DNA of 37,096 nt from Nonomuraea zeae (GTDB lineage Bacteria > Actinomycetota > Actinomycetes > Streptosporangiales > Streptosporangiaceae), in assembly GCF_005889725.1 (NCBI RefSeq), contig NZ_VCKX01000109.1, forward strand, positions 1-37,096, in the 5' to 3' direction. Below are positions 7,386 through 15,533 of this stretch, one piece after another. Within the stretch, counting starts at the first letter, position 1. Each line of letters begins with the position of its first letter. The position numbers were made by a program, and so were the translations under genes. The notes beneath the pieces are model-generated. The model ran no database searches. It saw only the letters and a list, made by a program, of their open reading frames with translations, and had not been told where the DNA came from.

Positions 7386-8318
7386 TTACTTCTCGTTGTT
7401 GGCCAGCCAGCGCTCGGAGTCGAGCGAGGCGGAGCAGCCGGTGCCGGCCGCGGTGATGGCCTGGCGGTAGGTGTGGTCGACGACGTCACCTGCGGCGAAC
7501 ACGCCGTCGATGTTGGTCGCCGTGCTCGGGGCGGCCACCTTGATGTAGCCGTTCTCGTCGAGGTCGATCTGCCCCTTGACCAGCTCGGTGCGCGGGTCGT
7601 GGCCGATGGCCAGGAACAGCGCGTCGGTCGCCAGCTCGCACTCCTCGCCGGTCTTGACGTTGCGCAGCTGCACGGCCTCGACCCTGGCGTCGCCGAGCAC
7701 GTCGATGACCTCGGAGTCCCAGACGAAGCGGATCTTGTCGTTCGCGAGCGCCCGGTCCTGCATGATCTTGCTGGCCCGCAGCGAGTCGCGGCGGTGCACC
7801 ACCGTCACCATGCGGCCGAACCGGGTCAGGAACGTGGCCTCCTCCATCGCGGTGTCGCCGCCGCCGACGACCACGATGTCCTTGTTGCGGAAGAAGAAGC
7901 CGTCACAGGTCGCGCACCAGGACACGCCGTGTCCGGACAGGCGCTTCTCGTTCTCCAGGCCGAGCTCGCGGTAGCCGGAGCCCATGGCCAGGATGACGGA
8001 CTTGGCGTAGTAGGTCTCGCTGTGGGTCTTGATGACCTTGGGGTTGGCCTCCAGGTCCACCTCGACCACGTCGTCGGCCACGAGCTCCGCGCCGAACCGC
8101 TCAGCCTGCTTGCGCAGGTTGTCCATCAGGTCGGGACCCATGATGCCGTCGGGGAACCCCGGGAAGTTCTCCACGTCGGTGGTGTTCATGAGCGCGCCAC
8201 CCGCGGTGACGGAGCCCTCGAAGACCAGCGGCTTCAGCTCGGCGCGCGCGGAGTAGACGGCCGCGGTATAGCCAGCTGGGCCGGATCCAATGATGATCAC
8301 GTTACGAACGTCGCTCAA
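7386..8318 (-). CDS. trxB: thioredoxin reductase (NADPH)
   Basis: A 310-residue flavoprotein that passes electrons from NADPH via FAD to thioredoxin. Seen: the FAD Rossmann motif IIIGSGPAGYTAA (residues 8-20), the redox disulfide SWCATCDG (C135 and C138), the NADPH-binding GGGDTAMEEA, and the second FAD motif GVFAAGDVVD before the Q/AA/G tail. The start is TTG at 8318: the next residues SDVRNVIIIG match the family N-terminus, and AGGAAGG lies nine bases upstream. An in-frame ATG at 8396 would add 26 unrelated residues and start upstream of the promoter described here. Regulation: a sigma-R type promoter directly upstream (8358-8384), as known for trxBA in Streptomyces. Confidence 0.95.
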   Translation of the reverse strand: MSDVRNVIIIGSGPAGYTAAVYSARAELKPLVFEGSVTAGGALMNTTDVENFPGFPDGIMGPDLMDNLRKQAERFGAELVADDVVEVDLEANPKVIKTHSETYYAKSVILAMGSGYRELGLENEKRLSGHGVSWCATCDGFFFRNKDIVVVGGGDTAMEEATFLTRFGRMVTVVHRRDSLRASKIMQDRALANDKIRFVWDSEVIDVLGDARVEAVQLRNVKTGEECELATDALFLAIGHDPRTELVKGQIDLDENGYIKVAAPSTATNIDGVFAAGDVVDHTYRQAITAAGTGCSASLDSERWLANNEK

Positions 8319-8354
8319 CGCTCCACGCCTTCCTCGTCTGCTGTTGCCATCGGC

Positions 8355-8384
8355 GTCAACAGATCCTAGGCCGCCGTGATTCCC
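8355..8384 (-). promoter_or_regulatory. sigma-R (disulfide-stress) promoter of trxB-trxA
   Basis: On the minus strand GGGAAT (complement of 8379-8384), an 18-nt spacer (8361-8378), then GTTGAC (complement of 8355-8360). This is the exact GGGAAT-N18-GTT consensus of the SigR/SigH thiol-stress sigma factors. Expected transcription start is about 8350, some 30 bases before the TTG start of trxB. Confidence 0.85.
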
Positions 8385-8427
8385 CGGCCTACCCAACGAC
8401 GCTCGGACAACGTACAGACAAAACGAA

Positions 8428-8449
8428 AGAGCCCGCCGAAGCGGGCTCT
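8428..8449 (-). terminator. terminator of the sigM / anti-sigma operon
   Basis: AGAGCCCGC, loop CGAA, GCGGGCTCT: a perfect 9-bp stem. On the minus strand it is followed by TTCGTTTTGTC. It starts 13 bp beyond the anti-sigma stop codon and separates that operon from the trxB promoter. Confidence 0.88.
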
Positions 8450-8462
8450 GACGTCCGTTTTG

Positions 8463-9431
8463 TTACCAGCGGCCCAGAGTGGGCTTGCGCAGGTTCTTGC
8501 AGTTGAACGGGTCGACGATGTCGATGCGCAGCTTCTTGCTGGCCTTGTCCTTCCAGGAAGCGATGACAAGGGCCTCCTGGCCGTTGTACTGGCCCTGGTC
8601 GACTGCGTAGGTCGGCAGCTTGGAACGGCTCGCCACCCGGCTCACGCACTTCTCGGCCCGCGAGTTGTCCTCGGAGTCGGCGAGCACTATGCGCGCGAAG
8701 CCGAACAGGCCCTCCAGCGGCTGGCGCAGGTCCTGGTCGCTGTAGTTGTGGCCACTGTCGGTCAGCGCGTAGGCCTTGGCCCGCATGTCGGTGGTCTTGG
8801 ACGAGACCGACGGCTGGGCGACGACGCCTCCGTTGCCGCTGCTGCTGTTCCTGCCATCACCTCCGCCGCCCGCGGCGAGCAGGCCGGTCGAGGCCACGGC
8901 GGTGCCCACCACGACGGCGGCCGCGGCGGCAGCCACCGCCGGCATCGCCCACCGGCGCCGCCGCGAGGCGCTGCGCCTGGCCGGGACGATGGTGCCGTCG
9001 TCGGAGACCACCCCGAGGCGCACGGGCTCGGGAACGTCCTCGGCGGGCTCGCCGAAGCGGGCCGGCTCGGGAACGTCTGCAAAGGACCGGCCGAAGCTTA
9101 CGGGCTCCGGCACCTCGACTGGCCGCTCCCACGGGGAGTCCCGCATGAGCTCATCCCAGTCGGGTGTTTCCGCGAGGCCGACACCTCCGCCGCGCCGAGA
9201 CTCCGCCTCGGCGGCCAGCGCCTTGTCGATGCGTAGTGCGACTCCCATCGGCATGGCCGGTGTCGGAGTCGCCGCGAGCACCTCGCGAACCGCCGCCAGG
9301 TCTGCCAGTAGCTCCCCACAGGGGTCGCAGACCGCGAGATGCTCGCGGACCTGGCGCGCCGTGCTGACGTCTAGGAGACCCTCGGCCAACTCGGCCAGGA
9401 TTTCCAGATCGTAGTGCGTATCACCCGTCAC
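8463..9431 (-). CDS. zinc-type anti-sigma factor for SigM, single membrane segment
   Basis: A 322-residue protein. The N-terminus has the zinc-binding anti-sigma signature H-x3-C-x2-C (H31, C35, C38 in HLAVCDPC), which holds the ECF sigma factor at the membrane. A variable middle has three VPEP repeats 13 residues apart (107, 120, 133). Then come a basic run RRSASRRRR, one membrane span (about 162-187) and an extracytoplasmic domain with a few cysteines near the C-terminus. The start is GTG at 9431 with GGGAG about 10 bases upstream; it lies 11 bp inside the sigma gene, so the two are translationally coupled, as expected for a sigma/anti-sigma pair. Equivalent in position to M. tuberculosis Rv3912 (RsmA). 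The signal it senses is unknown. Confidence 0.85.
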   Translation of the reverse strand: MTGDTHYDLEILAELAEGLLDVSTARQVREHLAVCDPCGELLADLAAVREVLAATPTPAMPMGVALRIDKALAAEAESRRGGGVGLAETPDWDELMRDSPWERPVEVPEPVSFGRSFADVPEPARFGEPAEDVPEPVRLGVVSDDGTIVPARRSASRRRRWAMPAVAAAAAAVVVGTAVASTGLLAAGGGGDGRNSSSGNGGVVAQPSVSSKTTDMRAKAYALTDSGHNYSDQDLRQPLEGLFGFARIVLADSEDNSRAEKCVSRVASRSKLPTYAVDQGQYNGQEALVIASWKDKASKKLRIDIVDPFNCKNLRKPTLGRW

Positions 9432-10056
9432 GAAGTTCTGCTCCCTTCGCGGATGAGACGCGATTGAGGTCCGTTCGGTTCCGCAGATGCGAAAGAATCG
9501 GGGCAAGTTTCGCGCGCCCCCGCGCGCATCTGCTCTTCACCGTGCCGCTCGGCACCTGGAGCACCTGAGCTGCGTCTTCGACCGAATAGCCCATCATGTC
9601 GACGAGGACCAGCGCCGCGCGCTGGTCGTTGGGTAGCAGTTTCAGAGCGGCCGAAACCTCCATGGAGACCTCTCGCTCGACCGTCTGGTCGGGCAGGGGG
9701 GTCTCGCGCTCGGCGGCCTCGATGAGCTCGTCATCGGCGACCGGTCTGACGGATTTACGGCGCATCCGGTCGAGACACGCGTTGACCACGATGCGGTGGA
9801 GCCAGGTTGTGACGGCCGCCTCGCCGCGAAACGTGGCGGCCTTGCGATATGCGGAGACGAAGGCGTCCTGCACGGCGTCGGCGGCCTCGTCAGGGTCACC
9901 GAGCGTACGCAGGGCGACCGCCCACATGCGGTCGCGGTGCCTTTTGACGATTTCACTGAAGGCGTGTGGATCCCCGTTGATGTGCGCGGTCAGCAGCTCG
10001 GCGTCTGTGACCGCCGGCCGCTCCGCTGCTGAGGGTGTCTCGGGTGGGGAGTTCAC
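9421..10056 (-). CDS. sigM: ECF RNA polymerase sigma factor, SigM type
   Basis: A 211-residue extracytoplasmic-function sigma factor. Region 2 runs from about residue 32 to 100, including FSEIVKRHRDRMWAVALR and DAVQDAFVSAYRK (core binding and -10 recognition). Region 4 (about 140-200) has LPNDQRAALVLVDMMGYS and the helix-turn-helix VEDAAQVLQVPSGTVKSR for -35 contact. The GTG start at 10056 has CAGGAAA about 11 bases upstream. The gene sits 15 nt after the pseudokinase gene and overlaps its anti-sigma factor by 11 bp. In actinobacteria this position is SigM, linked to the envelope and oxidative response. No recognisable own promoter lies in the 15-nt gap, so transcription must come from within or upstream of the pseudokinase gene. 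Confidence 0.92.
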   Translation of the reverse strand: MNSPPETPSAAERPAVTDAELLTAHINGDPHAFSEIVKRHRDRMWAVALRTLGDPDEAADAVQDAFVSAYRKAATFRGEAAVTTWLHRIVVNACLDRMRRKSVRPVADDELIEAAERETPLPDQTVEREVSMEVSAALKLLPNDQRAALVLVDMMGYSVEDAAQVLQVPSGTVKSRCARGRAKLAPILSHLRNRTDLNRVSSAKGAELRDG

Positions 10057-10071
10057 AAGAGAGTTTCCTGA

Positions 10072-11589
10072 TTATGCCGATCCGGGAGAGTGCACCACTA
10101 CTTCATAGATGGTGCCATGAAACTTGCCTGCATCCGCCGGAACACGTGTAAACCAGATCAAAACGTACTGACCGCTGGCGGCCTCTTCCGGGGCCAGCGT
10201 GGTCTTACCTGCGGCGTTCTTCTCGGTGGCCACGGTCTTCAGGGCGCCGAGATCGGGGGAGTCACCCACCTTGAGCTCGACGGTCGCGCCCGGCGCATCG
10301 GACAGCGTAGCGACCACGTCGCTGATCTGCATGGTCTTGCCCATGTCGAGCAGCAGGCCGACGCCGTCCTTGAGCCGGCCGAGGTCGGCGCTGGTGTAGG
10401 CCTCGGTCTTCCACAGCGTGCTGGGCTTGCCGTCGATGGCCAGTGGGGCGATTTCGGACTTTTCCTCGCCGTCGCCGAGCGGGTCGAAACCCTTGGCCTT
10501 GCTCGGCTTGACGGTCTGCGCCGCGGCCGAGGCCGAGGCGGAGGTGCTGGGGCTGGTGCCGGCGGTCTGGGGCGTGGTCGGGCTGCCCAGGCTGCGGCCG
10601 ATGGTCCAGGCGCCGACGCCGACGGCGGCGATGACGAGCAGGACGACCAGCGTCATCAGCACCCGGTTGACGACGCTGGGGCCACCGCCGTTGGAGACGC
10701 GGCGCGGCACCGGCGGCGGCGTCACGGGAGTGGTGCGCTGCGGGCGGTGGGCGATGTCGAGGCCCTCGGTGTGGGAGGCCGAGGCCACCGCCGGGGTCGA
10801 GGGGTAGGAGATCGGGATCGGCATCGGCCTGGCCACGTCGGCCAGCGACTCGGCCACCTCGGACGGGCTGGTCAGCGCGCCCTGCCCCCGCCGGGACTCG
10901 GGCAGGCAGGCGCGTACGGTGACCGCGTCGAGGTAGCCGGGCACGCCGGCGGTGACCTGGCGGGGCGTGCAGAAATGGCCGTCGCTCATGGGGGCGGCGG
11001 GCAGGCCGCCCTCCTCTTCGTCGCCCGGCCAGTGGCCGGTCAGCCCGGCGTACAGCAGCCGGCCGAGCCCTTCGGCGTCGTCGAGCGCGGGCTGGTCGGT
11101 GGTCAGCCCGTACATCGCGGCGTCGACGGCCACGCCGAGCACCTTGACGGTGTTGCCGGTGGTCCACACCAGGTGGGCGGGGCGCAGGCACAGGTGGTAG
11201 AGCTGCGCCTCGTGAGCGTGCGCGAGCGCCTCGGCGGCCTCGGCGACCAGCCCGGCTGCGCGCTCGGGCTCCAGCGGCCCGGAGGCGAGCAGATCGGTCA
11301 GCGACTCGCCGGTGACCCACTCGCTGACGACGTAGGCGTGCTTGTCGTCCTCCGCCGCGTCGAACACCTGGGTCAGGCGCGGGTCGGTCAGCCTGCTCGC
11401 GGCGCGGGCGGCCGTGACGACCTCGTGGACGCGCGGGAAGTCCGGCGAGAACGTGTGCACGGCCACGGGCCGCGCGAGGATCTCGTCGATGGCCTTCCAC
11501 AGGGTGGCGCCGTCGGACTCGCTGACGCGGTCCTCGAGCCGGAAGCGCTCGGCGAGACGGGTGCCGGGTTCGACGGCCGACGTGCTCAC
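10072..11589 (-). CDS. membrane-anchored pseudokinase with extracellular discoidin-like domain
   Basis: A 505-residue protein. Residues 10-250 follow the Ser/Thr kinase fold but lack its catalytic residues. The VAxK lysine position reads VAVH (H45), the HRD loop reads HLCLRP (132-137) with no catalytic Asp, and the DFG position reads LGVAVDA. A proline-rich linker, one membrane span (about 311-331) and an external domain with discoidin-like features (DGKPSTLWKTEAY) follow. This equals the C-terminal half of mycobacterial MviN/MurJ (Rv3910), whose pseudokinase, when phosphorylated by PknB, recruits FhaA and restrains peptidoglycan synthesis. Here it is a separate gene after murJ. The start is GTG at 11589, after CGGAGAGAG. 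Role by analogy: control of MurJ; this is inference. Confidence 0.85.
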   Translation of the reverse strand: MSTSAVEPGTRLAERFRLEDRVSESDGATLWKAIDEILARPVAVHTFSPDFPRVHEVVTAARAASRLTDPRLTQVFDAAEDDKHAYVVSEWVTGESLTDLLASGPLEPERAAGLVAEAAEALAHAHEAQLYHLCLRPAHLVWTTGNTVKVLGVAVDAAMYGLTTDQPALDDAEGLGRLLYAGLTGHWPGDEEEGGLPAAPMSDGHFCTPRQVTAGVPGYLDAVTVRACLPESRRGQGALTSPSEVAESLADVARPMPIPISYPSTPAVASASHTEGLDIAHRPQRTTPVTPPPVPRRVSNGGGPSVVNRVLMTLVVLLVIAAVGVGAWTIGRSLGSPTTPQTAGTSPSTSASASAAAQTVKPSKAKGFDPLGDGEEKSEIAPLAIDGKPSTLWKTEAYTSADLGRLKDGVGLLLDMGKTMQISDVVATLSDAPGATVELKVGDSPDLGALKTVATEKNAAGKTTLAPEEAASGQYVLIWFTRVPADAGKFHGTIYEVVVHSPGSA

Positions 11590-11624
11590 TGGCTCTCTCC
11601 GCTTGGCCGATCGGGCGTGCTCAT
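11586..11624 (-). CDS. possible 12-residue leader ORF coupled to the pseudokinase
   Basis: ATG at 11624 opens MSTPDRPSGESQ and stops at TGA (11586-11588), which overlaps the GTG start of the pseudokinase as GTGA. AGGTGAG lies about 9 bases upstream of the ATG. Such an arrangement would allow translational coupling. The ORF is very short and may be chance; the peptide matches nothing I know. Confidence 0.3.
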   Translation of the reverse strand: MSTPDRPSGESQ

Positions 11625-11755
11625 GACTCGACTCACCTGCGTGGTGGTGTCCCACGAAGGCACGCTATGCCGGGTGGATCCGCCCACGCCCCTCCTGCTT
11701 CCATTCGCGCGTGTCGGGCTCCATGCTAGTGCCGAGCCGATTCCGACCGCGTTCT

Positions 11756-13363
11756 TTACCGACCTACCCGTCCCGCGACCATCCCAACGATGGAGTTGAC
11801 CTCCGGGATGCGCATTCTGTGGGCCACGCCGAGGTAGAGCAGCAATCCTAGGCCCCCGCCGGTGGCCAGGACGATCAATGAGTTGACGAATCCGAGGCCG
11901 TTGACGACTTCGGTGACGACCCAGACCGCGGCCAGAGCGAGCACGGCGGTGGGCAGGGCAGCGAGATACATCCTGGTCAAAGCCATGCCGATGGTCCATC
12001 CGCCGAGCCCTTCGACCCGGCGGCTGGCCAGCCACCAAGCCAGCATTGCGCCGAGCGCGTACGCGACGGCGTACGCGAGAGCCAGCCCCATCACCGCGTA
12101 GCGGGGCGGCAGCATGGCGTTGAACAACACCATGAGCACCGCGTTGACCGCCGTCGTGCCCGCGCCGACGAAAACCGGTGTCCGGGTGTCGCCGAAGCTG
12201 TAGAAGACCCGCAGCAGGAGCTGGAACACCGCGAACGGCACCAGCGCCAGCCCGTAGACCTGCAACACGTTGCCGATGTAGACGGCGTCCGCGACGCTGT
12301 TGGCCCCATGGCCGTAGATGGGCACGGTGATGGCCGGGCCGAGCACCATGAGCAGCAGCGACACCGGCACCATGAGCGAGCAGATGAGCCGCACGCTCGA
12401 CCCGAACTCGGTGCGTACGTCGTTCAGCCGCCCCTCGCCGACCGCCCGGCTCATCCGCGGCAGCATGGCCGTGATCACCGAGACGCCGATGACGCCGTAC
12501 GGGAGCTGGAAAAGCTGGAACGCCAGGGTGTACGGGCTGATGCCGTGCCCCTCGACCGCGTCGCCGGCCGCGCTGGCCAGGTTGGTCGTCAGCATGAAGC
12601 CGAGCTGGGTGACGATCACGTAGCCGATCGTCCAGACCCCGGCCCGGCCCATCTCGCCCAGCCGGGCGTTGCGCAGGTCGAAGCGCGGCACGAAGGAGAA
12701 CCCGACCCGCCTGAGCGCGACGATCAGGATCGCGGCCTGGGCCACGATGCCCGCCGTGGTGCCGAGGCCGAGCAGCGCCAGATCGCCGGTGCTGACCGCG
12801 CCGATGTCGTCGCCGGCGCCGCTGAACACGGCGTAGGCCACGAACACCGCGATGACGACCAGGTTGTTGACCACCGGCGCCCACATGGGCGCGCCGTAGC
12901 GGTCGCGGGTGTTGAGTATCGCCCCCGCCACCGCGCCCACGCCGAAGAAGGCGAGCTGCGGCAGGATGAAGCGGGCCAGCATGACCGCGACCTCATACTT
13001 GTTGCTGCCCGGGGTCCAGTCGGTGTAGAGGTCGATGAGCAGCGGCGCCGCGAAGACCGCCAGCACCGCGACGACGATCAGCGCGACCGCGGAGATCGTC
13101 AGCAGCCGCTGCTCGTAGGCCCGGCCGCCGTCGTGGTCGTGCTGCTGGGCCCGGACGATCATCGGCACCACGACGCTGCTCAGGACGCCGAGGAGCAGCA
13201 GGTCGAGAATGCTGTAGGGGATCGCGTAGGCCGCGTTGTAGGAGTCGCCCAGCGCTTTCGTGCCGATGGCGTAGGCGAGCACCATGGTGCGGGCGAACCC
13301 CGTGACCCTGGACACCATCGTCCCCGCCGCCATGATGGCGCTGGCCCGCAGCATGCGGCTCAT
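11756..13363 (-). CDS. murJ: lipid II flippase MurJ (MviN family)
   Basis: A 535-residue polytopic membrane protein of the MOP superfamily, with about 14 predicted spans, that flips lipid II across the membrane for peptidoglycan synthesis. The family start RASAIMAAGTMVSRVTGFAR is present, along with QLPYGVIGVSVITAMLPRMSR in the middle and YSFGDTRTPVFVG later. The length is that of free-standing MurJ, not of the >1000-residue mycobacterial fusion. ATG at 13363 overlaps the TGA of the DUF6049 gene (ATGA), so the two are coupled. The pseudokinase gene follows after 166 bp; that gap holds only the 12-codon ORF and no clear terminator. Confidence 0.94.
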   Translation of the reverse strand: MSRMLRASAIMAAGTMVSRVTGFARTMVLAYAIGTKALGDSYNAAYAIPYSILDLLLLGVLSSVVVPMIVRAQQHDHDGGRAYEQRLLTISAVALIVVAVLAVFAAPLLIDLYTDWTPGSNKYEVAVMLARFILPQLAFFGVGAVAGAILNTRDRYGAPMWAPVVNNLVVIAVFVAYAVFSGAGDDIGAVSTGDLALLGLGTTAGIVAQAAILIVALRRVGFSFVPRFDLRNARLGEMGRAGVWTIGYVIVTQLGFMLTTNLASAAGDAVEGHGISPYTLAFQLFQLPYGVIGVSVITAMLPRMSRAVGEGRLNDVRTEFGSSVRLICSLMVPVSLLLMVLGPAITVPIYGHGANSVADAVYIGNVLQVYGLALVPFAVFQLLLRVFYSFGDTRTPVFVGAGTTAVNAVLMVLFNAMLPPRYAVMGLALAYAVAYALGAMLAWWLASRRVEGLGGWTIGMALTRMYLAALPTAVLALAAVWVVTEVVNGLGFVNSLIVLATGGGLGLLLYLGVAHRMRIPEVNSIVGMVAGRVGR

Positions 13364-15483
13364 ACGGTCTCATTCTCCCGGTTCTTGGCGGCGCGGGCGA
13401 CCTTCCGCTCGGACCTGCGCCGCAGGATCCGCGTCACCACGGCGGCGAGCATCACGGTCAGCGCGGCCCCCACGATCACCAGGGCGATCCCGGTGTATCC
13501 GGTGGTGCGGATCGTCAGCCGCTGCGGCTTGCCGTAGGGCTGTCCGTCGGCGGTCTTGAGCTGCACGGTCACCGTCGCGTCGCCGCTGTTCTCGGTGGCG
13601 TTCATCGGCACCTGCACGGTGCCGCTCTGCTTGCCCCCGATCGGCAGCGGCTCCGTCTGCTCGAAGGTGACCTTGAGCAGCTCGGGGTTGTTCGACTTGA
13701 CGTCGATGTAGAGGGCGATGGGGGTGCTCCGCGAGTTCTTCACGCTGATGGGCACCACTCCGTTGCTGCCCGCCAGGGTGCGCGGCCGGTCGGGGCCCGC
13801 GCCGGTGATCTGGATCTCGTCGGTCCGGTCGTCGACGGCGGAGTCGACCGCCTTGGTCACGGCGCGGCCGACGCGCGTGTTGTTGCGCCAGGCCGACGAG
13901 GTCAGCCTGAGCACCGCGGCGTCGAAGCTGGACTGCGTCTTCTCGGCGGTAATCAGCGCGGTGAGCTGCGCCTTGGAGGCGACGCTCTTGACCGGCTCCA
14001 GGTATTTGCCGGTCAGCTCGGCCTTGCGGTCCTGCTCGGTGTAGGTCAGGCCGGCGCGGGGGACCGACGCCTTGCTCGGCTTGATCGACTCGAGCGAGGT
14101 GAGCGACAGCCACGGCAGCCGGCCCGCGGTCTTGATCAGCGCGTTCACGAGCGTCGGATTGGGGTCCCAGCGCCGGGAAGGGGCGATGACCAGCGACCGG
14201 GGCGCGATCTGGCCGGGCTCGGCGGAGATCATCGCGGTCTCGGCGATGAACCGCTGCGTGCTGAGCAGCAGCGACGTAGTGGTCTCCGGCTCGAACAGCC
14301 GGCTCAGCTCGGCGTCGGCGACCAGCGCGGTGACGGGCCCGTTGACCGAGTCGAGCGTCGAGGCGGCGTCGGGCGTGAACGCGACGGGCGGCTGCGGCGG
14401 CAGGTTGGTGGAGTTGAGCAGGACCGTGCCGACCTTCTCCTTGCTGACGGAGAGCAGGTCGAGCGCGTCCGCGTCGAGCACGCCCGCGGCCGGCCAGTTG
14501 ACGGTGGCCTTCGCGTTGCTGTTGAGCAACGACCTGGTGAGCTGGCCGCCCAGCTCGATCGCCCGGTCGGTCTGGGTGTCCAGGCCCTGGTGCGCGAGCG
14601 CCGCGACGTCGGGGTCGGCGTACGGGACCGCGATCACCGGCGAGGCGGCCAGCGACGTGCGCATGGTCGTCAGCCACTGGGCGGCGGCCGGGTCGGGCTG
14701 CCGATCCTGCGTGCCGTCCTTGGTCTTGATCTTGTGCTTGTTGCCCATCGTGGCGAGGTCGTCGAGCAGCGCCGGGTCGAAGAACCAGGTGACGGCCTTG
14801 GGCGCGCTCTGCGCGATGCGGGCCAGGTCGGCCAGCCGGCCCTTGCCGGTGATCGACTGGCTCAGCTTGTCGTCCACGAACACGGGCACGCCGCTCTTCG
14901 CGTCGACGTCGGTCGCCCGGTGCGGCTGGTCGATGACGGGCAGCGCGATGGCGAGCTTGTTGCGCGGCGGCTTCGGCACGGTGGGCGGCGCGTACGTGAG
15001 GTAGGTCCGCTGCGCGACGGTGATCGGCACGTTGTTCTGGGCCACGTCGACGGCCACCGGATAGACGCCGAACGAGCGATAGCCGAGCTGCACAGGCGTC
15101 GCGGTGAACTCCCAGCGCTCCTCGCCGCCGGCGGCCAGCGCGGGGATCTCCATCGCCGAGGTGAAGGAGACGCTCGGCGGGAGCGTCACGGGATTCTGGT
15201 CGGCCTGGTAGGCGGCCATGCTGGCGCGGTCGGCGAATGCCTGGGACCGGTAGCGCAGGCGTACGCGCAGGGCGGACAGCGGGGCGCCGGTGTCGTTGCG
15301 GATCGTGCCGGTGAACTTGATCACATCGGTCGGGGCGTCGGGCACGTCCGGCGTGATCGACGTGATCGTCACGGAAAGGGTCTGCCTGGTCGTGTTCGTG
15401 GCAGCCGCGCCCGGCGTCGTCGCCATCACGGGGGCGAGCAACGTTGCGGACAGCACGGCGAGCAGCGCGGCCTTACGGATCAC
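13360..15483 (-). CDS. large secreted membrane-anchored protein, DUF6049 family
   Basis: A 707-residue extracytoplasmic protein. A signal peptide (MIRKAALLAVLSATLLAPVMA..., cleavage probably after GAAA near residue 28) is followed by a beta-rich region, a central domain with VIAVPYADPDVAAL and FFDPALLDD motifs, and a C-terminal Ig-like section (SVKNSRSTPIALYIDV). A single membrane span (about 672-692) and a basic tail complete it. Position and architecture equal M. tuberculosis Rv3909, upstream of mviN. Function is unknown; constant linkage to murJ suggests a cell-wall role. The start is GTG at 15483; the upstream ribosome site is weak. Likely the first gene of the long leftward operon. Confidence 0.82.
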   Translation of the reverse strand: MIRKAALLAVLSATLLAPVMATTPGAAATNTTRQTLSVTITSITPDVPDAPTDVIKFTGTIRNDTGAPLSALRVRLRYRSQAFADRASMAAYQADQNPVTLPPSVSFTSAMEIPALAAGGEERWEFTATPVQLGYRSFGVYPVAVDVAQNNVPITVAQRTYLTYAPPTVPKPPRNKLAIALPVIDQPHRATDVDAKSGVPVFVDDKLSQSITGKGRLADLARIAQSAPKAVTWFFDPALLDDLATMGNKHKIKTKDGTQDRQPDPAAAQWLTTMRTSLAASPVIAVPYADPDVAALAHQGLDTQTDRAIELGGQLTRSLLNSNAKATVNWPAAGVLDADALDLLSVSKEKVGTVLLNSTNLPPQPPVAFTPDAASTLDSVNGPVTALVADAELSRLFEPETTTSLLLSTQRFIAETAMISAEPGQIAPRSLVIAPSRRWDPNPTLVNALIKTAGRLPWLSLTSLESIKPSKASVPRAGLTYTEQDRKAELTGKYLEPVKSVASKAQLTALITAEKTQSSFDAAVLRLTSSAWRNNTRVGRAVTKAVDSAVDDRTDEIQITGAGPDRPRTLAGSNGVVPISVKNSRSTPIALYIDVKSNNPELLKVTFEQTEPLPIGGKQSGTVQVPMNATENSGDATVTVQLKTADGQPYGKPQRLTIRTTGYTGIALVIVGAALTVMLAAVVTRILRRRSERKVARAAKNRENETV

Positions 15484-15533
15484 GCGGATGCCTGAGCTGG
15501 AGTACGACGACGCACGCCCGCAATGGTACGGGC

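Noticed and set aside
10090..11799. 569-codon open frame opposite the pseudokinase gene
   Set aside because: Third-position GC on the opposite strand keeps it open; the product is Gly/Arg/Val repeat-like, and the minus-strand gene has domain and membrane features.
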